Of a DNA stretch of 54,631 nt, positions 40,929 to 50,538 are shown piece by piece. Each line of letters starts with the position of its first letter. Position 1 is the first letter of the stretch. Below the pieces are notes generated by a model. The model was not told where the DNA came from and made no database searches. It worked only from the letters and a program-made list of their open reading frames with translations. Origin of the DNA: JBFIHZ01 sp041601535 (GTDB taxonomy: Bacteria > Pseudomonadota > Gammaproteobacteria > Xanthomonadales > SZUA-36); assembly GCA_041601535.1 (NCBI GenBank), contig JBFIHZ010000002.1, positions 1 to 54,631 of the forward strand, given 5' to 3'. Position numbers and translations under genes: made by a program.

Positions 40929-41911
40929 TGAAATCTGGCCTACACCGCCTGGCGGTTGCCGCCGCGCTGGTGGCATTTTGCGTAATCGTTCTCGGTGCCT
41001 ATGTGCGCCTGTCACATGCCGGGCTGGGTTGCCCCGACTGGCCGGGGTGTTACGGACACATCACCTGGCCGGAGCAGGCGCATGAAATCAGCCGTGCCAA
41101 CGAAGCATTTCCGGAGCGACCGGTTGAAGCGCACAAGGCATGGAAAGAGATGGTGCACCGCTACCTGGCGGGTGTACTGGTGTTGCTGGTGGTAGGTATC
41201 AATGTGCTTGCCTGGAAATCGCGAGCTGCGGTCAAACAGCGCTTGCTGTCCGGTTTCCTGCTGGTGCTGATTCTGTTTCAGGCCGCACTGGGCATGTGGA
41301 CCGTCACGCTGAAATTGCTGCCGCTGGTGGTCATGGCCCACCTGCTGGGCGGTCTGGCCACCTTCTCCGTGCTGGTGTGGTTGGCATTGCGCAGCGCCAG
41401 GGCCGCCCGCTTTGCCGCTTACATTCCACTGCGGCGCTGGATTATCGCCGGTCTGGCGGTACTGGTAGTGCAGATGGCGCTGGGTGGCTGGACCAGCGCC
41501 AATTACGCGGCGCTTTCCTGCCCTGAACTGCCGTCTTGCCTGGCCGGGGAGTACTGGCCTGAGCCGGATTTCACGGAAGGCTTCACACTGTGGCGCGAAG
41601 TGGGCGTCAATTATGAAGGTGGCATACTGGATCAATCAGCACGTATCGCCATCCAACTGGGGCATCGTGTGGGTGCCATCATCACTTTTGTGGTGCTGTT
41701 GCTGTTGGCCTTGCGTATGTTCAGAGTACACGCCACGGCGCGCGGCGGAGCGGTATTGCTGGCGCTGTTGCTGAGCCAGGTGACGCTCGGAATCCTCAAT
41801 GTCCTGCTGGTGCTGCCGTTACCCAACGCGGTGGCACATAATGCGGTGGCGGCCCTGTTGCTGGCACAATTGATCTGGCTGTTACACCGGTCATTGCCAC
41901 AAAGGAACTGA
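40928..41911 (+). CDS. ctaA: Heme A synthase (COX15/CtaA)
   Basis: Converts heme O to heme A for the oxidase. The 327-aa protein has eight predicted helices. Conserved pieces: G-A-Y-V-R-L-S-H-A-G-L-G-C-P-D-W-P-G-C-Y-G near the start with the extracytoplasmic cysteine pair; W-K-E-M-V-H-R-Y-L-A-G-V with a heme-ligand histidine; A-L-G-M-W-T-V-T; G-G-W-T-S-A-N-Y-A-A-L-S-C; and H-R-V-G-A. It overlaps the previous stop by one nucleotide (TGATG). ctaB follows 4 bp later, completing the heme O / heme A pathway. Confidence 0.95.
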   Translation: MKSGLHRLAVAAALVAFCVIVLGAYVRLSHAGLGCPDWPGCYGHITWPEQAHEISRANEAFPERPVEAHKAWKEMVHRYLAGVLVLLVVGINVLAWKSRAAVKQRLLSGFLLVLILFQAALGMWTVTLKLLPLVVMAHLLGGLATFSVLVWLALRSARAARFAAYIPLRRWIIAGLAVLVVQMALGGWTSANYAALSCPELPSCLAGEYWPEPDFTEGFTLWREVGVNYEGGILDQSARIAIQLGHRVGAIITFVVLLLLALRMFRVHATARGGAVLLALLLSQVTLGILNVLLVLPLPNAVAHNAVAALLLAQLIWLLHRSLPQRN

Positions 41912-41915
41912 GTGT

Positions 41916-42824
41916 ATGAGTTCTCTCGCGTCCCGCTATTTCGAGCTGTGTAAACCCCGGGTGGTGGCGTTGATCGTGTTTACTGCCGTGGTGGGCATGT
42001 TCCTGGCAGTGCCGGGCTGGCCACCCTGGAGCGCATTGCTGGCAGGAACCCTGGGAATCGGCCTGGCGGCATCTTCCGCAGCCGCCATCAATCATCTGCT
42101 GGATCAGCGCATTGACGCTGTCATGACCCGTACCCGGCATCGCCCCTTGTCGACCGGCGGCCTGAAAGAACGCCAGGTACTGATCTTCGCCTTACTGTTG
42201 TGCCTGCTTTCCATGGTCACCCTGGTGGTGTGGGTAAACACGCTGACCGCCGTATTGACGTTCGTATCACTGATCGGCTACGCCATTGTCTACACCGTCT
42301 GGCTGAAGCGAGCGACGCCACAAAATATCGTCATCGGAGGGGCTGCCGGAGCAGCACCACCGGTGTTGGGCTGGACAGCAGTTACCGGCAGCGCCGATCC
42401 CGGCGCGCTGTTGCTGTTTCTTATCATCTTTGTCTGGACTCCGCCCCATTTCTGGGCGCTGGCCATCCACCGCCGGCATGATTACGCCGCGGTTGATATT
42501 CCGATGCTGCCGGTAACCCACGGCGTTTCCTTCACGCGTTGGCACATACTTTTCTATACTGTACTGCTGGTGATTGTGACCACTCTGCCCTACCTCACCG
42601 GCATGAGTGGCCTGTTGTACCTGGCCGGCGTCAGCGTGCTGAACCTGGGCTTTCTGTGGTATGCCTGGCGGCTGCTGGCCGAAACCGACCGCGCGACCGC
42701 CGATGAATTACCCATGCAAACCTTCAGTTATTCGGTAATTTACCTGATGGCATTGTTCGCCTTTTTACTGGCAGATCACTACCTGCAAGGCCTGCTATTA
42801 CCCACCGCCCTCAACGCCAGATAA
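41916..42824 (+). CDS. ctaB: Protoheme IX farnesyltransferase (heme O synthase)
   Basis: Transfers the farnesyl group of farnesyl diphosphate to heme B, making heme O. The 302-aa UbiA-type membrane protein has the prenyl-binding motif N-H-L-L-D-Q-R-I-D-A-V-M-T-R-T-R-H-R-P (~residues 52-70) and a second aspartate-bearing loop near H-R-R-H-D-Y. It begins S-S-L-A-S-R-Y-F-E-L-C-K-P-R-V, typical of CyoE/CtaB. The AAAGGAAC ribosome site is good. It is the last gene of the oxidase biogenesis cluster; gcvP follows after 51 bp. Confidence 0.95.
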   Translation: MSSLASRYFELCKPRVVALIVFTAVVGMFLAVPGWPPWSALLAGTLGIGLAASSAAAINHLLDQRIDAVMTRTRHRPLSTGGLKERQVLIFALLLCLLSMVTLVVWVNTLTAVLTFVSLIGYAIVYTVWLKRATPQNIVIGGAAGAAPPVLGWTAVTGSADPGALLLFLIIFVWTPPHFWALAIHRRHDYAAVDIPMLPVTHGVSFTRWHILFYTVLLVIVTTLPYLTGMSGLLYLAGVSVLNLGFLWYAWRLLAETDRATADELPMQTFSYSVIYLMALFAFLLADHYLQGLLLPTALNAR

Positions 42825-42875
42825 TGGATTTGAACTTTCCCGCATGACCCCACTGGATTACGGAGTTGCCCGCAG

Positions 42876-45809
42876 ATGAACCTTGACCGGCCCGCACAGA
42901 TTACAGACTCGCCCCTGAGACAGCTCGAAGACCACGGCGAATTTGTCAGCCGCCACATCGGGCCGCGGCCAGAAGACATACAACACATGCTGAAAACCGT
43001 CGGCGCCCAATCGCTGGAGCAACTGATCGAGTCTACCTTGCCGCCTTCGATCCAGTTGGATGAGCCGCTGGATCTGCCGCGGGCCCGCAATGAAACTGAA
43101 ACCCTGCAACGCCTGAAAGAAATGGCGGCGCAAAACCGGGTAATGCACAACATGATCGGGATGGGTTACCACGAAACCATCCTGCCCGCCGTTATCCAGC
43201 GCAACGTGCTGGAAAACCCGGGCTGGTATACCGCGTATACGCCGTACCAGGCAGAAATTTCCCAGGGGCGGCTGGAAGCCTTGCTGAACTTCCAGCAAAT
43301 GGTGTGCGACCTGACCGGCATGCCGATTGCCAACGCCTCCTTGCTGGATGAGGCCACCGCGGCAGCTGAGGCCATGACCTTTCTGCAACGGGTGAACCGC
43401 AAATCGAAATCGAAGCGGTTCCTGGTGGACGAAAATGTGCTGCCGCAAACCCGTGATGTACTGGAAAACCGTGCACGCCATTTTGGCATCGAGGTAATCT
43501 ACTGCGATCTGTCAGAATGGCCCGCCGACGGCGATGCGTTTGGCCTGTTGCTGCAATATCCGGGCGTGGATGGTGCCATCACGGATTTTCGCAATACCAT
43601 TGAACAGGCTCAGGCCAGTGGCGCCATGACGGCCGTGGCGGCCGACCTGATGAGCCTGGTACTGCTGATGCCTCCTGGAGAGATGGGGGCAGACGTGGTG
43701 GTGGGTTCGGCCCAGCGCTTTGGTGTGCCGATGGGTTATGGCGGCCCGCATGCCGCGTTCTTTGCCACCCGTGATGAACACAAACGAGCCATACCCGGAC
43801 GCATTATCGGTGTGTCGCAAGACAGCAAGGGACGGCCGGCCCTGCGCATGGCGCTGCAGACCCGGGAACAGCATATCCGGCGTGACAAGGCCACCAGTAA
43901 TATCTGCACCGCACAGGCACTGCTGGCTGTAATCAGCGGCATGTACGCAGTTTATCACGGGGCCACACGCCTGAAAAAAATCGCGGCGCGCATTCACCGC
44001 CTGACCTGTTTACTGGTCAATGGCCTGAATGCTGCCGGTTTCCACAGTGAAGCCAGCACCTGGTTTGACACCATTACCATCCGGCTGGACGAGCAGCAGG
44101 CGGAACAGGTGTATCACAGGGCACTGTCACGCGGCATCAATTTGCGCCGCCCGCAAGCCGGCGTACTGGGTATCAGTGTCAATGAAAAAACCACCCGGGC
44201 GCACCTTGCCGATCTGCTGCATGCCTTTAGTGGTGACGACCCGGCGGCGATCGACCTGGCCGCGCTGGATCTGGCGCTGGCAGATACAACAGACGCCATT
44301 CCGTCCGCACTGCAGCGCAACAGTGAATTCCTGCAACATCCGGTGTTCAATCTGTACCACTCGGAAACGGAAATGTTGCGTTACCTCAAGCGGCTGGAAA
44401 ACAAGGACCTGTCGCTGGCGCACGCGATGATCTCACTGGGCTCATGCACCATGAAGCTCAATGCAACCACCGAGATGATTCCGATCACCTGGCCGGAATT
44501 CAGTGATATGCATCCGTTCGCGCCACTGGACCAGGCCGCCGGTTACCAGCAGTTGCTGCGGGAACTGGAAGAAATGCTGGTGGTGTGTACCGGCTATGAT
44601 GCCGTTTCACTGCAGCCCAATGCAGGCTCACAGGGCGAATACGCGGGTTTGCTTGCCATCAAGTCCTATCATGAAGCACGCGGCGACACGCAACGCACCG
44701 TCTGCCTGATCCCGTCCTCCGCGCACGGCACCAACCCCGCCAGCGCTGCCATGGCCGGCATGGGCATCGTGCTGGTTAAATGCGACGAAAAAGGCAATGT
44801 GGACCTGGCCGACCTGCGGGAAAAAGCAGAGAAACATTCTGCCACGCTGGCTGCCTTGATGATTACCTATCCGTCCACCCATGGCGTATTCGAAGAAGAC
44901 GTGCGGGAAATCTGCGAAGTGGTACACCAGCACGGCGGCCAGGTCTACCTGGATGGCGCCAACCTCAACGCTCTGGTAGGTTGCGCCGCGCCGGGCCGCT
45001 TTGGCGCGGATGTATCGCACCTCAACCTGCACAAGACCTTTTGCATTCCGCACGGTGGTGGCGGGCCGGGCGTCGGGCCGATTTGCGTGGGCAAACACCT
45101 GCAGCCCTATCTGCCCGGGCATTCGGTAGTGGAGATGGATGGCGAATTCGCCCACAACCCCGCCGTGTCGGCCGCCCCATGGGGCAGTGCCGGCATCCTG
45201 CCGATCTCCTGGGCGTATATCGCCATGATGGGGCGTGATGGTCTGACGCGCGCCACACAGGTCGCCATTCTCAGTGCCAATTATATTGCCCGGCGCTTGT
45301 CTGACGCATTTCCCATCCTGTATTCCGGCCGCAACGGACGCGTGGCACATGAATGCATCGTGGACCTGAGACCGTTCAAGGATTCGGTAGGCATCAGCGA
45401 TGAAGACGTCGCCAAGCGCCTGATTGATTACGGGTTTCACTCCCCCACCATGTCGTTCCCGGTGCCGGGCACGCTGATGATTGAACCGACTGAAAGCGAG
45501 TCGCTGGCCGAGATTGATCGTTTTATCGAGGCCATGCTGAGCATTCGTGAAGAAATCCGGGAAGTGGAAAACGGCAGTGCCGACGCGCAGGACAACCCGC
45601 TGAAGAATGCCCCTCACGCAGTGCGCGACCTGACCAGCGACTGGCCACATGCGTACAGCCGCGAAGCGGCTGCCTACCCGGTGCCTGTGCTGCTGGAACG
45701 CAAGTTCTGGCCCTCTGTCAGCCGCATCGACAACGTGTTCGGCGACCGCAACCTGGTGTGCACCTGCCCTCCGGTGGCGGATTGGGTCAGCTCAGCCGAC
45801 ACGGACTGA
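42876..45809 (+). CDS. gcvP: Glycine dehydrogenase (decarboxylating), P-protein
   Basis: PLP-dependent P-protein of the glycine cleavage system, 977 aa, the fused long form. The PLP lysine lies in H-L-N-L-H-K-T-F-C-I-P-H-G-G-G-G-P-G near residue 720. Further marks: R-H-I-G-P-R near the N-terminus, G-M-G-Y, and the C-terminal S-F-P-V-P-G-T-L-M-I-E-P-T-E-S-E. The partner genes gcvT, gcvH and lpdA are not in the window, so this is an isolated gcvP. A GGAG site lies about 10 nt upstream of the ATG. It converges on the lysine biosynthesis fusion gene through a 10-bp hairpin. Confidence 0.96.
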   Translation: MNLDRPAQITDSPLRQLEDHGEFVSRHIGPRPEDIQHMLKTVGAQSLEQLIESTLPPSIQLDEPLDLPRARNETETLQRLKEMAAQNRVMHNMIGMGYHETILPAVIQRNVLENPGWYTAYTPYQAEISQGRLEALLNFQQMVCDLTGMPIANASLLDEATAAAEAMTFLQRVNRKSKSKRFLVDENVLPQTRDVLENRARHFGIEVIYCDLSEWPADGDAFGLLLQYPGVDGAITDFRNTIEQAQASGAMTAVAADLMSLVLLMPPGEMGADVVVGSAQRFGVPMGYGGPHAAFFATRDEHKRAIPGRIIGVSQDSKGRPALRMALQTREQHIRRDKATSNICTAQALLAVISGMYAVYHGATRLKKIAARIHRLTCLLVNGLNAAGFHSEASTWFDTITIRLDEQQAEQVYHRALSRGINLRRPQAGVLGISVNEKTTRAHLADLLHAFSGDDPAAIDLAALDLALADTTDAIPSALQRNSEFLQHPVFNLYHSETEMLRYLKRLENKDLSLAHAMISLGSCTMKLNATTEMIPITWPEFSDMHPFAPLDQAAGYQQLLRELEEMLVVCTGYDAVSLQPNAGSQGEYAGLLAIKSYHEARGDTQRTVCLIPSSAHGTNPASAAMAGMGIVLVKCDEKGNVDLADLREKAEKHSATLAALMITYPSTHGVFEEDVREICEVVHQHGGQVYLDGANLNALVGCAAPGRFGADVSHLNLHKTFCIPHGGGGPGVGPICVGKHLQPYLPGHSVVEMDGEFAHNPAVSAAPWGSAGILPISWAYIAMMGRDGLTRATQVAILSANYIARRLSDAFPILYSGRNGRVAHECIVDLRPFKDSVGISDEDVAKRLIDYGFHSPTMSFPVPGTLMIEPTESESLAEIDRFIEAMLSIREEIREVENGSADAQDNPLKNAPHAVRDLTSDWPHAYSREAAAYPVPVLLERKFWPSVSRIDNVFGDRNLVCTCPPVADWVSSADTD

Positions 45810-45832
45810 GCGGCAAGAATCCGAGCGCCCGC

Positions 45833-45860
45833 AGGCCGGCCCGTATCGCCGGGCCGGCCT
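45833..45860. terminator. Hairpin between gcvP and the convergent aspartate kinase fusion
   Basis: Perfect 10-bp stem AGGCCGGCCC (45833-45842) / GGGCCGGCCT (45851-45860) with an 8-nt loop. It serves both converging genes and overlaps the last base of the minus-strand gene. No T-run on either side. Confidence 0.55.
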
Positions 45861-48436
45861 CAGGCATCCAGCAGCAATTCCTCGGCCGGAATGCGCCGGT
45901 TGTAGTGCGATGCCATCACCCGTCCGTACGCACCGGTATTCGCCACCAGGATCACGTCACCTGCCTGACAACGCGGCATCAGCCGGCTTTCACCCAACAC
46001 GTCGCCTGACTCACAAATCGGCCCGACTATGCGGCAATTGATCTTGGCTTCATCCTGCAGACGGTTGAGGTTGACGATTTCATGAAAGGCCCCGTACAAG
46101 GCCGGGCGGATCAGCGAGTTCATGCCCGTTGCCACGCCCACATAATGATACTGTCCCTTGTCTTTAAGCTGGGTCACGCGGGCCAGCAGCACACCGCTTT
46201 CCGCCACCAGGTACCGCCCTGGCTCCAGCCAGAGTTTTACCGGATGCTGCTTTAATTCCTGCAACAGCACCTCGTCCATGCGCTGCAGGTTGAAATCCGG
46301 CTGACCGGGTCGTTCCGGGATCCCCAGCCCGCCGCCCAGGTCTATGACCCGGACCTCCGGAAAGCGCGGCAAAACGCTCAGAATACGCTGTAACTGCTGA
46401 CCCCAGACTTCCGCATCATCCACCCCGCTGCCGGTATGCGCGTGCAGACCGGTTACGCGGATGTTGCGGTCCGCCAGCAGTGTCGCCAGTTCATCCAGGT
46501 CTTCCAGGGCGATGCCGAACTTGGAACTTTTGCCCGAGGTGATGACCTTGCGGTGGTGTCCGTGTCCCTTTTCCAGGTCCAGGCGCAGAAACACCTCTCT
46601 ACCGGCGAAACAGTCCGGCCATTGATGCAACACCCAGGAATTGTCCACCGTAACCCGTACCCCCAGCCCCAAGGCCTGTTGGTATTCTTCCTGCGGAGCG
46701 AAATTGGGCGTGAACAGAATATCAGCCGGCTGAATACCCTCAACCTCCGCCAGAACGTGGTTTACTTCGTTCAGGGAAACACATTCAAACCCCAGTCCCT
46801 CGGCTGCCAGCGCACGCAAAATATCCGGGTGATCATTGGCTTTAACCGAATACAGGACACGGTCAATGGACTGCAGGCGGCGCAAGCGCCGGGCTGCCTG
46901 TTGTACGGTCGGCAGGTGATACACGTAGGCACAGTCCCGCGGTCCAAGCAGGTCCACCAGGCTGGCGGACTGGTATTTCCACCAGGCCGCGGATGCGCTC
47001 GGGGCTTTTGCGTCCCGGTTCAGTTCGTGCCAGCTCGGGCCAAATTCGAGGCGGCCGTCGGCCTGTGACGAGATCAACAACTGATGCAGTTTGCGAACCA
47101 GGCTTTCGGCGTGTTCGGCATCCACCACCAGGGTCAGGTTGAGGTCATTGGCAGACTGGGTAACCATATGCACGTGGCGGTCCTGGAATACATCCAGCGC
47201 TGCCGACAGGCGGCCGAGGATGGTGCGAATGGCATTGCCCACCAGGCTGATGGAAACGCAGTTACTGCGCACGTCCACGCGGCACAAGGTAGCCAGTTCG
47301 TCCAGGAAGGCCTGCATGCGCGCCGCATCGGTTTGGGTGGATGCTTCCGGGTCCAGCGTAACGCTGACGGTGGATTCCGAAGTGGATACCAGGTCCACGG
47401 AAAAACCGTGGCGTTTGAACACCATGAACGCATCGCCCAGGAAGCCTGCCTGGTGCCACATGGCAGCCGTTTCCATATTGATCAGGGTGATGCCCTTGCG
47501 GCTGACCACGCCTTTGACCTGGGCTTCTGCTTCCCGGTCACCGGCTGTGATGCAGGTACCGGCTGCCTGCGGCCGGCTGGTGTCCTTGATAAACACCGTA
47601 ATGCCGTGCCGGCGCGCTGGCTGGATGCTGGGCGGATGCAGCACCTTGGCCCCCATTGATGCCAGCTCCTGGGCTTCCCGGTAACCCAGGTTCTGCAACA
47701 GGCGCGCATCCGGCACAACCCGTGGATCGGCACTGAACATGCCCGGCACGTCGGTCCATATCTGTAACAGGGATGCCTGCAGCCGTGCGGCCAGCAAGGC
47801 GGCGGATGTATCCGAACCGCCCCGGCCCAGCAGGCAGGTCTGGCCGTCTGGCCCCCTGACGATAAACCCCTGGGTTATATGCGCCCTGCCTTGTTCTGCC
47901 AACCGGGCGCTCAGTTGCGGGTCGGCGTTATCATCGCAGCGCACGCTCAGCGGGTTCAGATTTGGCGCCGCGCTGGCATGCAGCATTTCACGCGCGTCCT
48001 GCCACACGGTATCCATGCCTGCCTGGTTCAGCGTGGCTGCGCCCAACGTGCTCGACAGTAATTCGCCGTAGGCCAGCAAGGCGGCTTTCTGTTCCGCGGC
48101 AGCAGGCAATGCGGTGCTTGCCGCCAGGGCGCACAGTTCCTGCCAGCGCTGCTCAAAATCCGGGCAGGTGGTTAACTTGAGATCGCTTAACAGTTGACGG
48201 TGGCGCTGGTGAATTTCCTCCAACAACGCATCCCGGCTGGCTTGCTCATGCGCATCTGCCAGCCGGGTGAGCAAATCCGTAATGCCCGACAGGGCTGAGA
48301 CAACCACCAGCACGTTACGGTCATTGTCACGTTGATGTCGCACCTGTCCGGCTATCGTGGCCCAGCGCTCCGCTGAGCTGACACTGGTGCCGCCGAACTT
48401 CATCACCACCCATTGTCGTTCCGTACTTGACTGCAT
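45860..48436 (-). CDS. lysAC: Bifunctional aspartate kinase / diaminopimelate decarboxylase
   Basis: A fusion of the first (aspartate kinase) and last (DAP decarboxylase) enzymes of lysine synthesis, 858 aa. The N-terminal kinase has V-M-K-F-G-G-T-S-V near residue 11, a central S-D-T-S-A-A-L region and ACT domains up to about 460. The C-terminal part is a PLP barrel with Y-S-V-K-A-N (Schiff-base lysine), H-T-G-S-G, D-L-G-G-G-L and E-P-G-R-Y. Such fusions are known from Xanthomonadales. The start at 48436 is chosen because GAGGGAA lies upstream at proper distance; codons at 48442 and 48451 are also in frame. No other lysine gene is adjacent. The gene symbol is descriptive, not a standard name. 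Confidence 0.93.
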   Translation of the reverse strand: MQSSTERQWVVMKFGGTSVSSAERWATIAGQVRHQRDNDRNVLVVVSALSGITDLLTRLADAHEQASRDALLEEIHQRHRQLLSDLKLTTCPDFEQRWQELCALAASTALPAAAEQKAALLAYGELLSSTLGAATLNQAGMDTVWQDAREMLHASAAPNLNPLSVRCDDNADPQLSARLAEQGRAHITQGFIVRGPDGQTCLLGRGGSDTSAALLAARLQASLLQIWTDVPGMFSADPRVVPDARLLQNLGYREAQELASMGAKVLHPPSIQPARRHGITVFIKDTSRPQAAGTCITAGDREAEAQVKGVVSRKGITLINMETAAMWHQAGFLGDAFMVFKRHGFSVDLVSTSESTVSVTLDPEASTQTDAARMQAFLDELATLCRVDVRSNCVSISLVGNAIRTILGRLSAALDVFQDRHVHMVTQSANDLNLTLVVDAEHAESLVRKLHQLLISSQADGRLEFGPSWHELNRDAKAPSASAAWWKYQSASLVDLLGPRDCAYVYHLPTVQQAARRLRRLQSIDRVLYSVKANDHPDILRALAAEGLGFECVSLNEVNHVLAEVEGIQPADILFTPNFAPQEEYQQALGLGVRVTVDNSWVLHQWPDCFAGREVFLRLDLEKGHGHHRKVITSGKSSKFGIALEDLDELATLLADRNIRVTGLHAHTGSGVDDAEVWGQQLQRILSVLPRFPEVRVIDLGGGLGIPERPGQPDFNLQRMDEVLLQELKQHPVKLWLEPGRYLVAESGVLLARVTQLKDKGQYHYVGVATGMNSLIRPALYGAFHEIVNLNRLQDEAKINCRIVGPICESGDVLGESRLMPRCQAGDVILVANTGAYGRVMASHYNRRIPAEELLLDA

Positions 48437-48453
48437 GTTCATTTCCCTCATAC

Positions 48454-48480
48454 GAAAACGGCCTCCGCTGGGGAGGCCGT
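48454..48480 (-). terminator. Intrinsic terminator downstream of rpoH
   Basis: Nine-bp perfect stem ACGGCCTCC (48458-48466) / GGAGGCCGT (48472-48480), 5-nt loop, then TTTT on the minus strand (A-run 48454-48457). It lies between rpoH and the kinase fusion, about 18 bp before the latter's start. Confidence 0.8.
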
Positions 48481-48506
48481 CAAATTTCTTCTAGCTCGTT
48501 GCGGAT

Positions 48507-49370
48507 TCAGGCAGTGATGCTTGCCCTCATCTTTCGCAATGCATTGGCTTCAAGCTGCCGGATGCGTTCCGCCGAAATGCTGTACTTGTCGGCGAGTTCC
48601 TGCAGCGTGACTTTATTGTCTTCCTGCAACCAGCGGCTGCGGATGATGTCCTGGCTGCGCTCATCCAGTTCTTCCAGGCCGGCATACAGCAACGTGTCGC
48701 TGTGCTCACGCCAATCGTCCGACTCGGCTTCCATTTCCGGATCCTGCAAATGGCTTTCCAGAAAAGCCACCGGGGCCACATGGGGCGATTCGTCATCGGC
48801 ATTGGAAGGCAGGTCAAAACCTACGTCCTGCCCGGACAGGCGTGACTCCATTTCCAGTACCACTTCGGGCTTGACGCCCAGGTCCTTGGCCACGTTCCTG
48901 ACTTCATCGTAGTTCAGCCAACCCAGGCGCTTTTTGGATTTGCGCAGGTTAAAAAACAGTTTGCGCTGCGCCTTGGTGGTGGCCACCTTGACGATGCGCC
49001 AGTTGCGCAGGATGAACTCGTGCATTTCAGCACGGATCCAGTGGACCGCGAAGGACACCAGACGGACACCATGATCCGGGTCGAAGCGTTTGACAGCCTT
49101 CATCAGGCCGATATTGCCTTCCTGCACCAGATCACCCAGCGCCAGTCCATAACCGGTATACCCTTTGGCCACATGCACGACAAAACGAAGGTGCGCAAGC
49201 ACCATGCGGCGTGCCGCTTCGAGGTCGTTATCGTCGCGGTAACGGCGTGCCAGATCCTGCTCTTCCTCAAGCGTCAGGATAGGTATCTTGTTTACTTCCT
49301 GGATGTAGGCATCCAGGCTGCCGGTGCCCGCAGGAACCAACAGATGACTGGGTACTAATTGTGTGCTCAT
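48507..49370 (-). CDS. rpoH: RNA polymerase sigma-32 factor (heat shock)
   Basis: Sigma-32 directs transcription of heat-shock genes. The 287-aa protein has region 2 (L-R-F-V-V-H-V-A-K-G-Y, then F-A-V-H-W-I-R-A-E-M-H-E-F-I-L-R-N-W-R-I-V-K) and the RpoH box Q-R-K-L-F-F-N-L-R-K-S-K-K-R-L, found only in sigma-32. Region 4 (V-T-L-Q-E-L-A-D-K-Y-S-I-S-A-E-R-I-R-Q-L-E) is at the end. The ATG at 49370 follows a strong AGGAGG; the longer frame to 49439 is not supported. It follows ftsEX, the conserved gammaproteobacterial order. Confidence 0.97.
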   Translation of the reverse strand: MSTQLVPSHLLVPAGTGSLDAYIQEVNKIPILTLEEEQDLARRYRDDNDLEAARRMVLAHLRFVVHVAKGYTGYGLALGDLVQEGNIGLMKAVKRFDPDHGVRLVSFAVHWIRAEMHEFILRNWRIVKVATTKAQRKLFFNLRKSKKRLGWLNYDEVRNVAKDLGVKPEVVLEMESRLSGQDVGFDLPSNADDESPHVAPVAFLESHLQDPEMEAESDDWREHSDTLLYAGLEELDERSQDIIRSRWLQEDNKVTLQELADKYSISAERIRQLEANALRKMRASITA

Positions 49371-49575
49371 TAATCCTCCTGGACAGCGGACTATTCTATC
49401 ACAACCCGCTGCTTTGCAGCCAAATTCTGTTAACCGCAACTCATGGATCCGGCGTGCAGCAGGGTTTGTCCATGAATTGGATTCTACTGGGGATTTTGAC
49501 CCCCGTTAAGCACGATCGTTCCCGTTTTACTTGTTTTTTAAGATCAATATTTTATATGGATATTACCTGCCGGGA
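49371..49575. other. ftsX-rpoH intergenic region with rpoH promoter candidate
   Basis: 205 bp upstream of rpoH on the minus strand. An extended -10 sequence (TGA then TAGAAT; minus strand, 49393-49398) lies about 25 bp before the start codon. An AT-rich block near 49530-49560 lies directly after ftsX. rpoH leaders often hold several promoters and thermosensor folds; I did not identify a fold here. Confidence 0.45.
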
Positions 49576-50538
49576 TCAGAGCTGCTGCAGCGACCCGTGC
49601 CGGCGCAGCGCGCGCAGGTATCGCTGGACCGAAATCCAGGCGCCAAGGAAGCCCAGAAATCCTCCGCACAGCAGTACTGCGCCCAGTTGCGTCCAGTCCA
49701 ATCCGCGCAACGCAAACGCGTTGCCATAGGCGTCCAGCAGTTGGTGCAGTGGCAGGCTCAGATAAGCCAGTGACAGATGCAGGAAAACCAGCGCCAATAC
49801 CGCCCCCATCAGGCCGTACCAGAAGCCGGAATAAAGAAAGGGTTGGCGGATAAAGGAATCACCGGCGCCCACCAGGCTGAGAATCTCGATTTCGGCCGCA
49901 CGGTTGGCCACGTCCAGACGGATGGTATTGGCGATCACCACCACCACGGCCAATGAAAACATCACGGTAAGAATGGTAACCAGCGCACTCCCCAGGCGCA
50001 GCAAGCCGGCAAGCCGTTGCAGCCACTTGTGATCCACCAGCACGCTGTCAACCAGCTCCTGCGCTTCAAGCCAGCCAGACAGAGCCTCAACCACCGGGGC
50101 CAGCTGCTCTCCTGAGGCCTCCTCGGACCGGACCTGCAGTACCCATGGCAGCGGGTTGGAGTCCAGCACATCCAGCGCCGCCCCAAAGCCCGAGGCGTCG
50201 CGAAATTCCTGCATGCCCTGCTGCGGCGATATCGCCACCACCTGCACCTCACCGCGGGCGGTGATCTGCTGGCTGAAGGCCTCTACCTGTTCCGCACTGA
50301 CGCCGGCATTCAGGAACACCGTTATGGATCCCCATTCGTCTACCTGCAGATCCAGCGCCCGGGCATTGTGCATGGCCACGTATAGCCCCAGTGGCAGAAC
50401 CATGGCAATGCCGAGCACCAGCACCGTCATGACCGTACCCAGACGATGCCCCAGCAAGGTGCCCAGACTGGATAACAGGCTGTATAACTGGCGCCGGCCC
50501 CAGGCGCGCAGACGGCGCTTCAGGCTGGGGCTTTTCAT
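49576..50538 (-). CDS. ftsX: Cell division protein FtsX
   Basis: Membrane partner of FtsE; the complex regulates cell-wall hydrolysis at the septum, in E. coli through EnvC. The 320-aa protein has an N-terminal amphipathic/basic segment (R-R-L-R-A-W-G-R-R-Q) and a first helix at V-L-V-L-G-I-A-M-V-L-P-L-G-L. A periplasmic loop (~residues 70-185) and three C-terminal helices including V-V-V-V-I-A-N-T-I-R-L-D-V-A-N-R-A-A-E-I follow. Its start overlaps the ftsE stop by 4 bp. An EnvC-like gene lies at 23888-25072. Confidence 0.95.
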   Translation of the reverse strand: MKSPSLKRRLRAWGRRQLYSLLSSLGTLLGHRLGTVMTVLVLGIAMVLPLGLYVAMHNARALDLQVDEWGSITVFLNAGVSAEQVEAFSQQITARGEVQVVAISPQQGMQEFRDASGFGAALDVLDSNPLPWVLQVRSEEASGEQLAPVVEALSGWLEAQELVDSVLVDHKWLQRLAGLLRLGSALVTILTVMFSLAVVVVIANTIRLDVANRAAEIEILSLVGAGDSFIRQPFLYSGFWYGLMGAVLALVFLHLSLAYLSLPLHQLLDAYGNAFALRGLDWTQLGAVLLCGGFLGFLGAWISVQRYLRALRRHGSLQQL

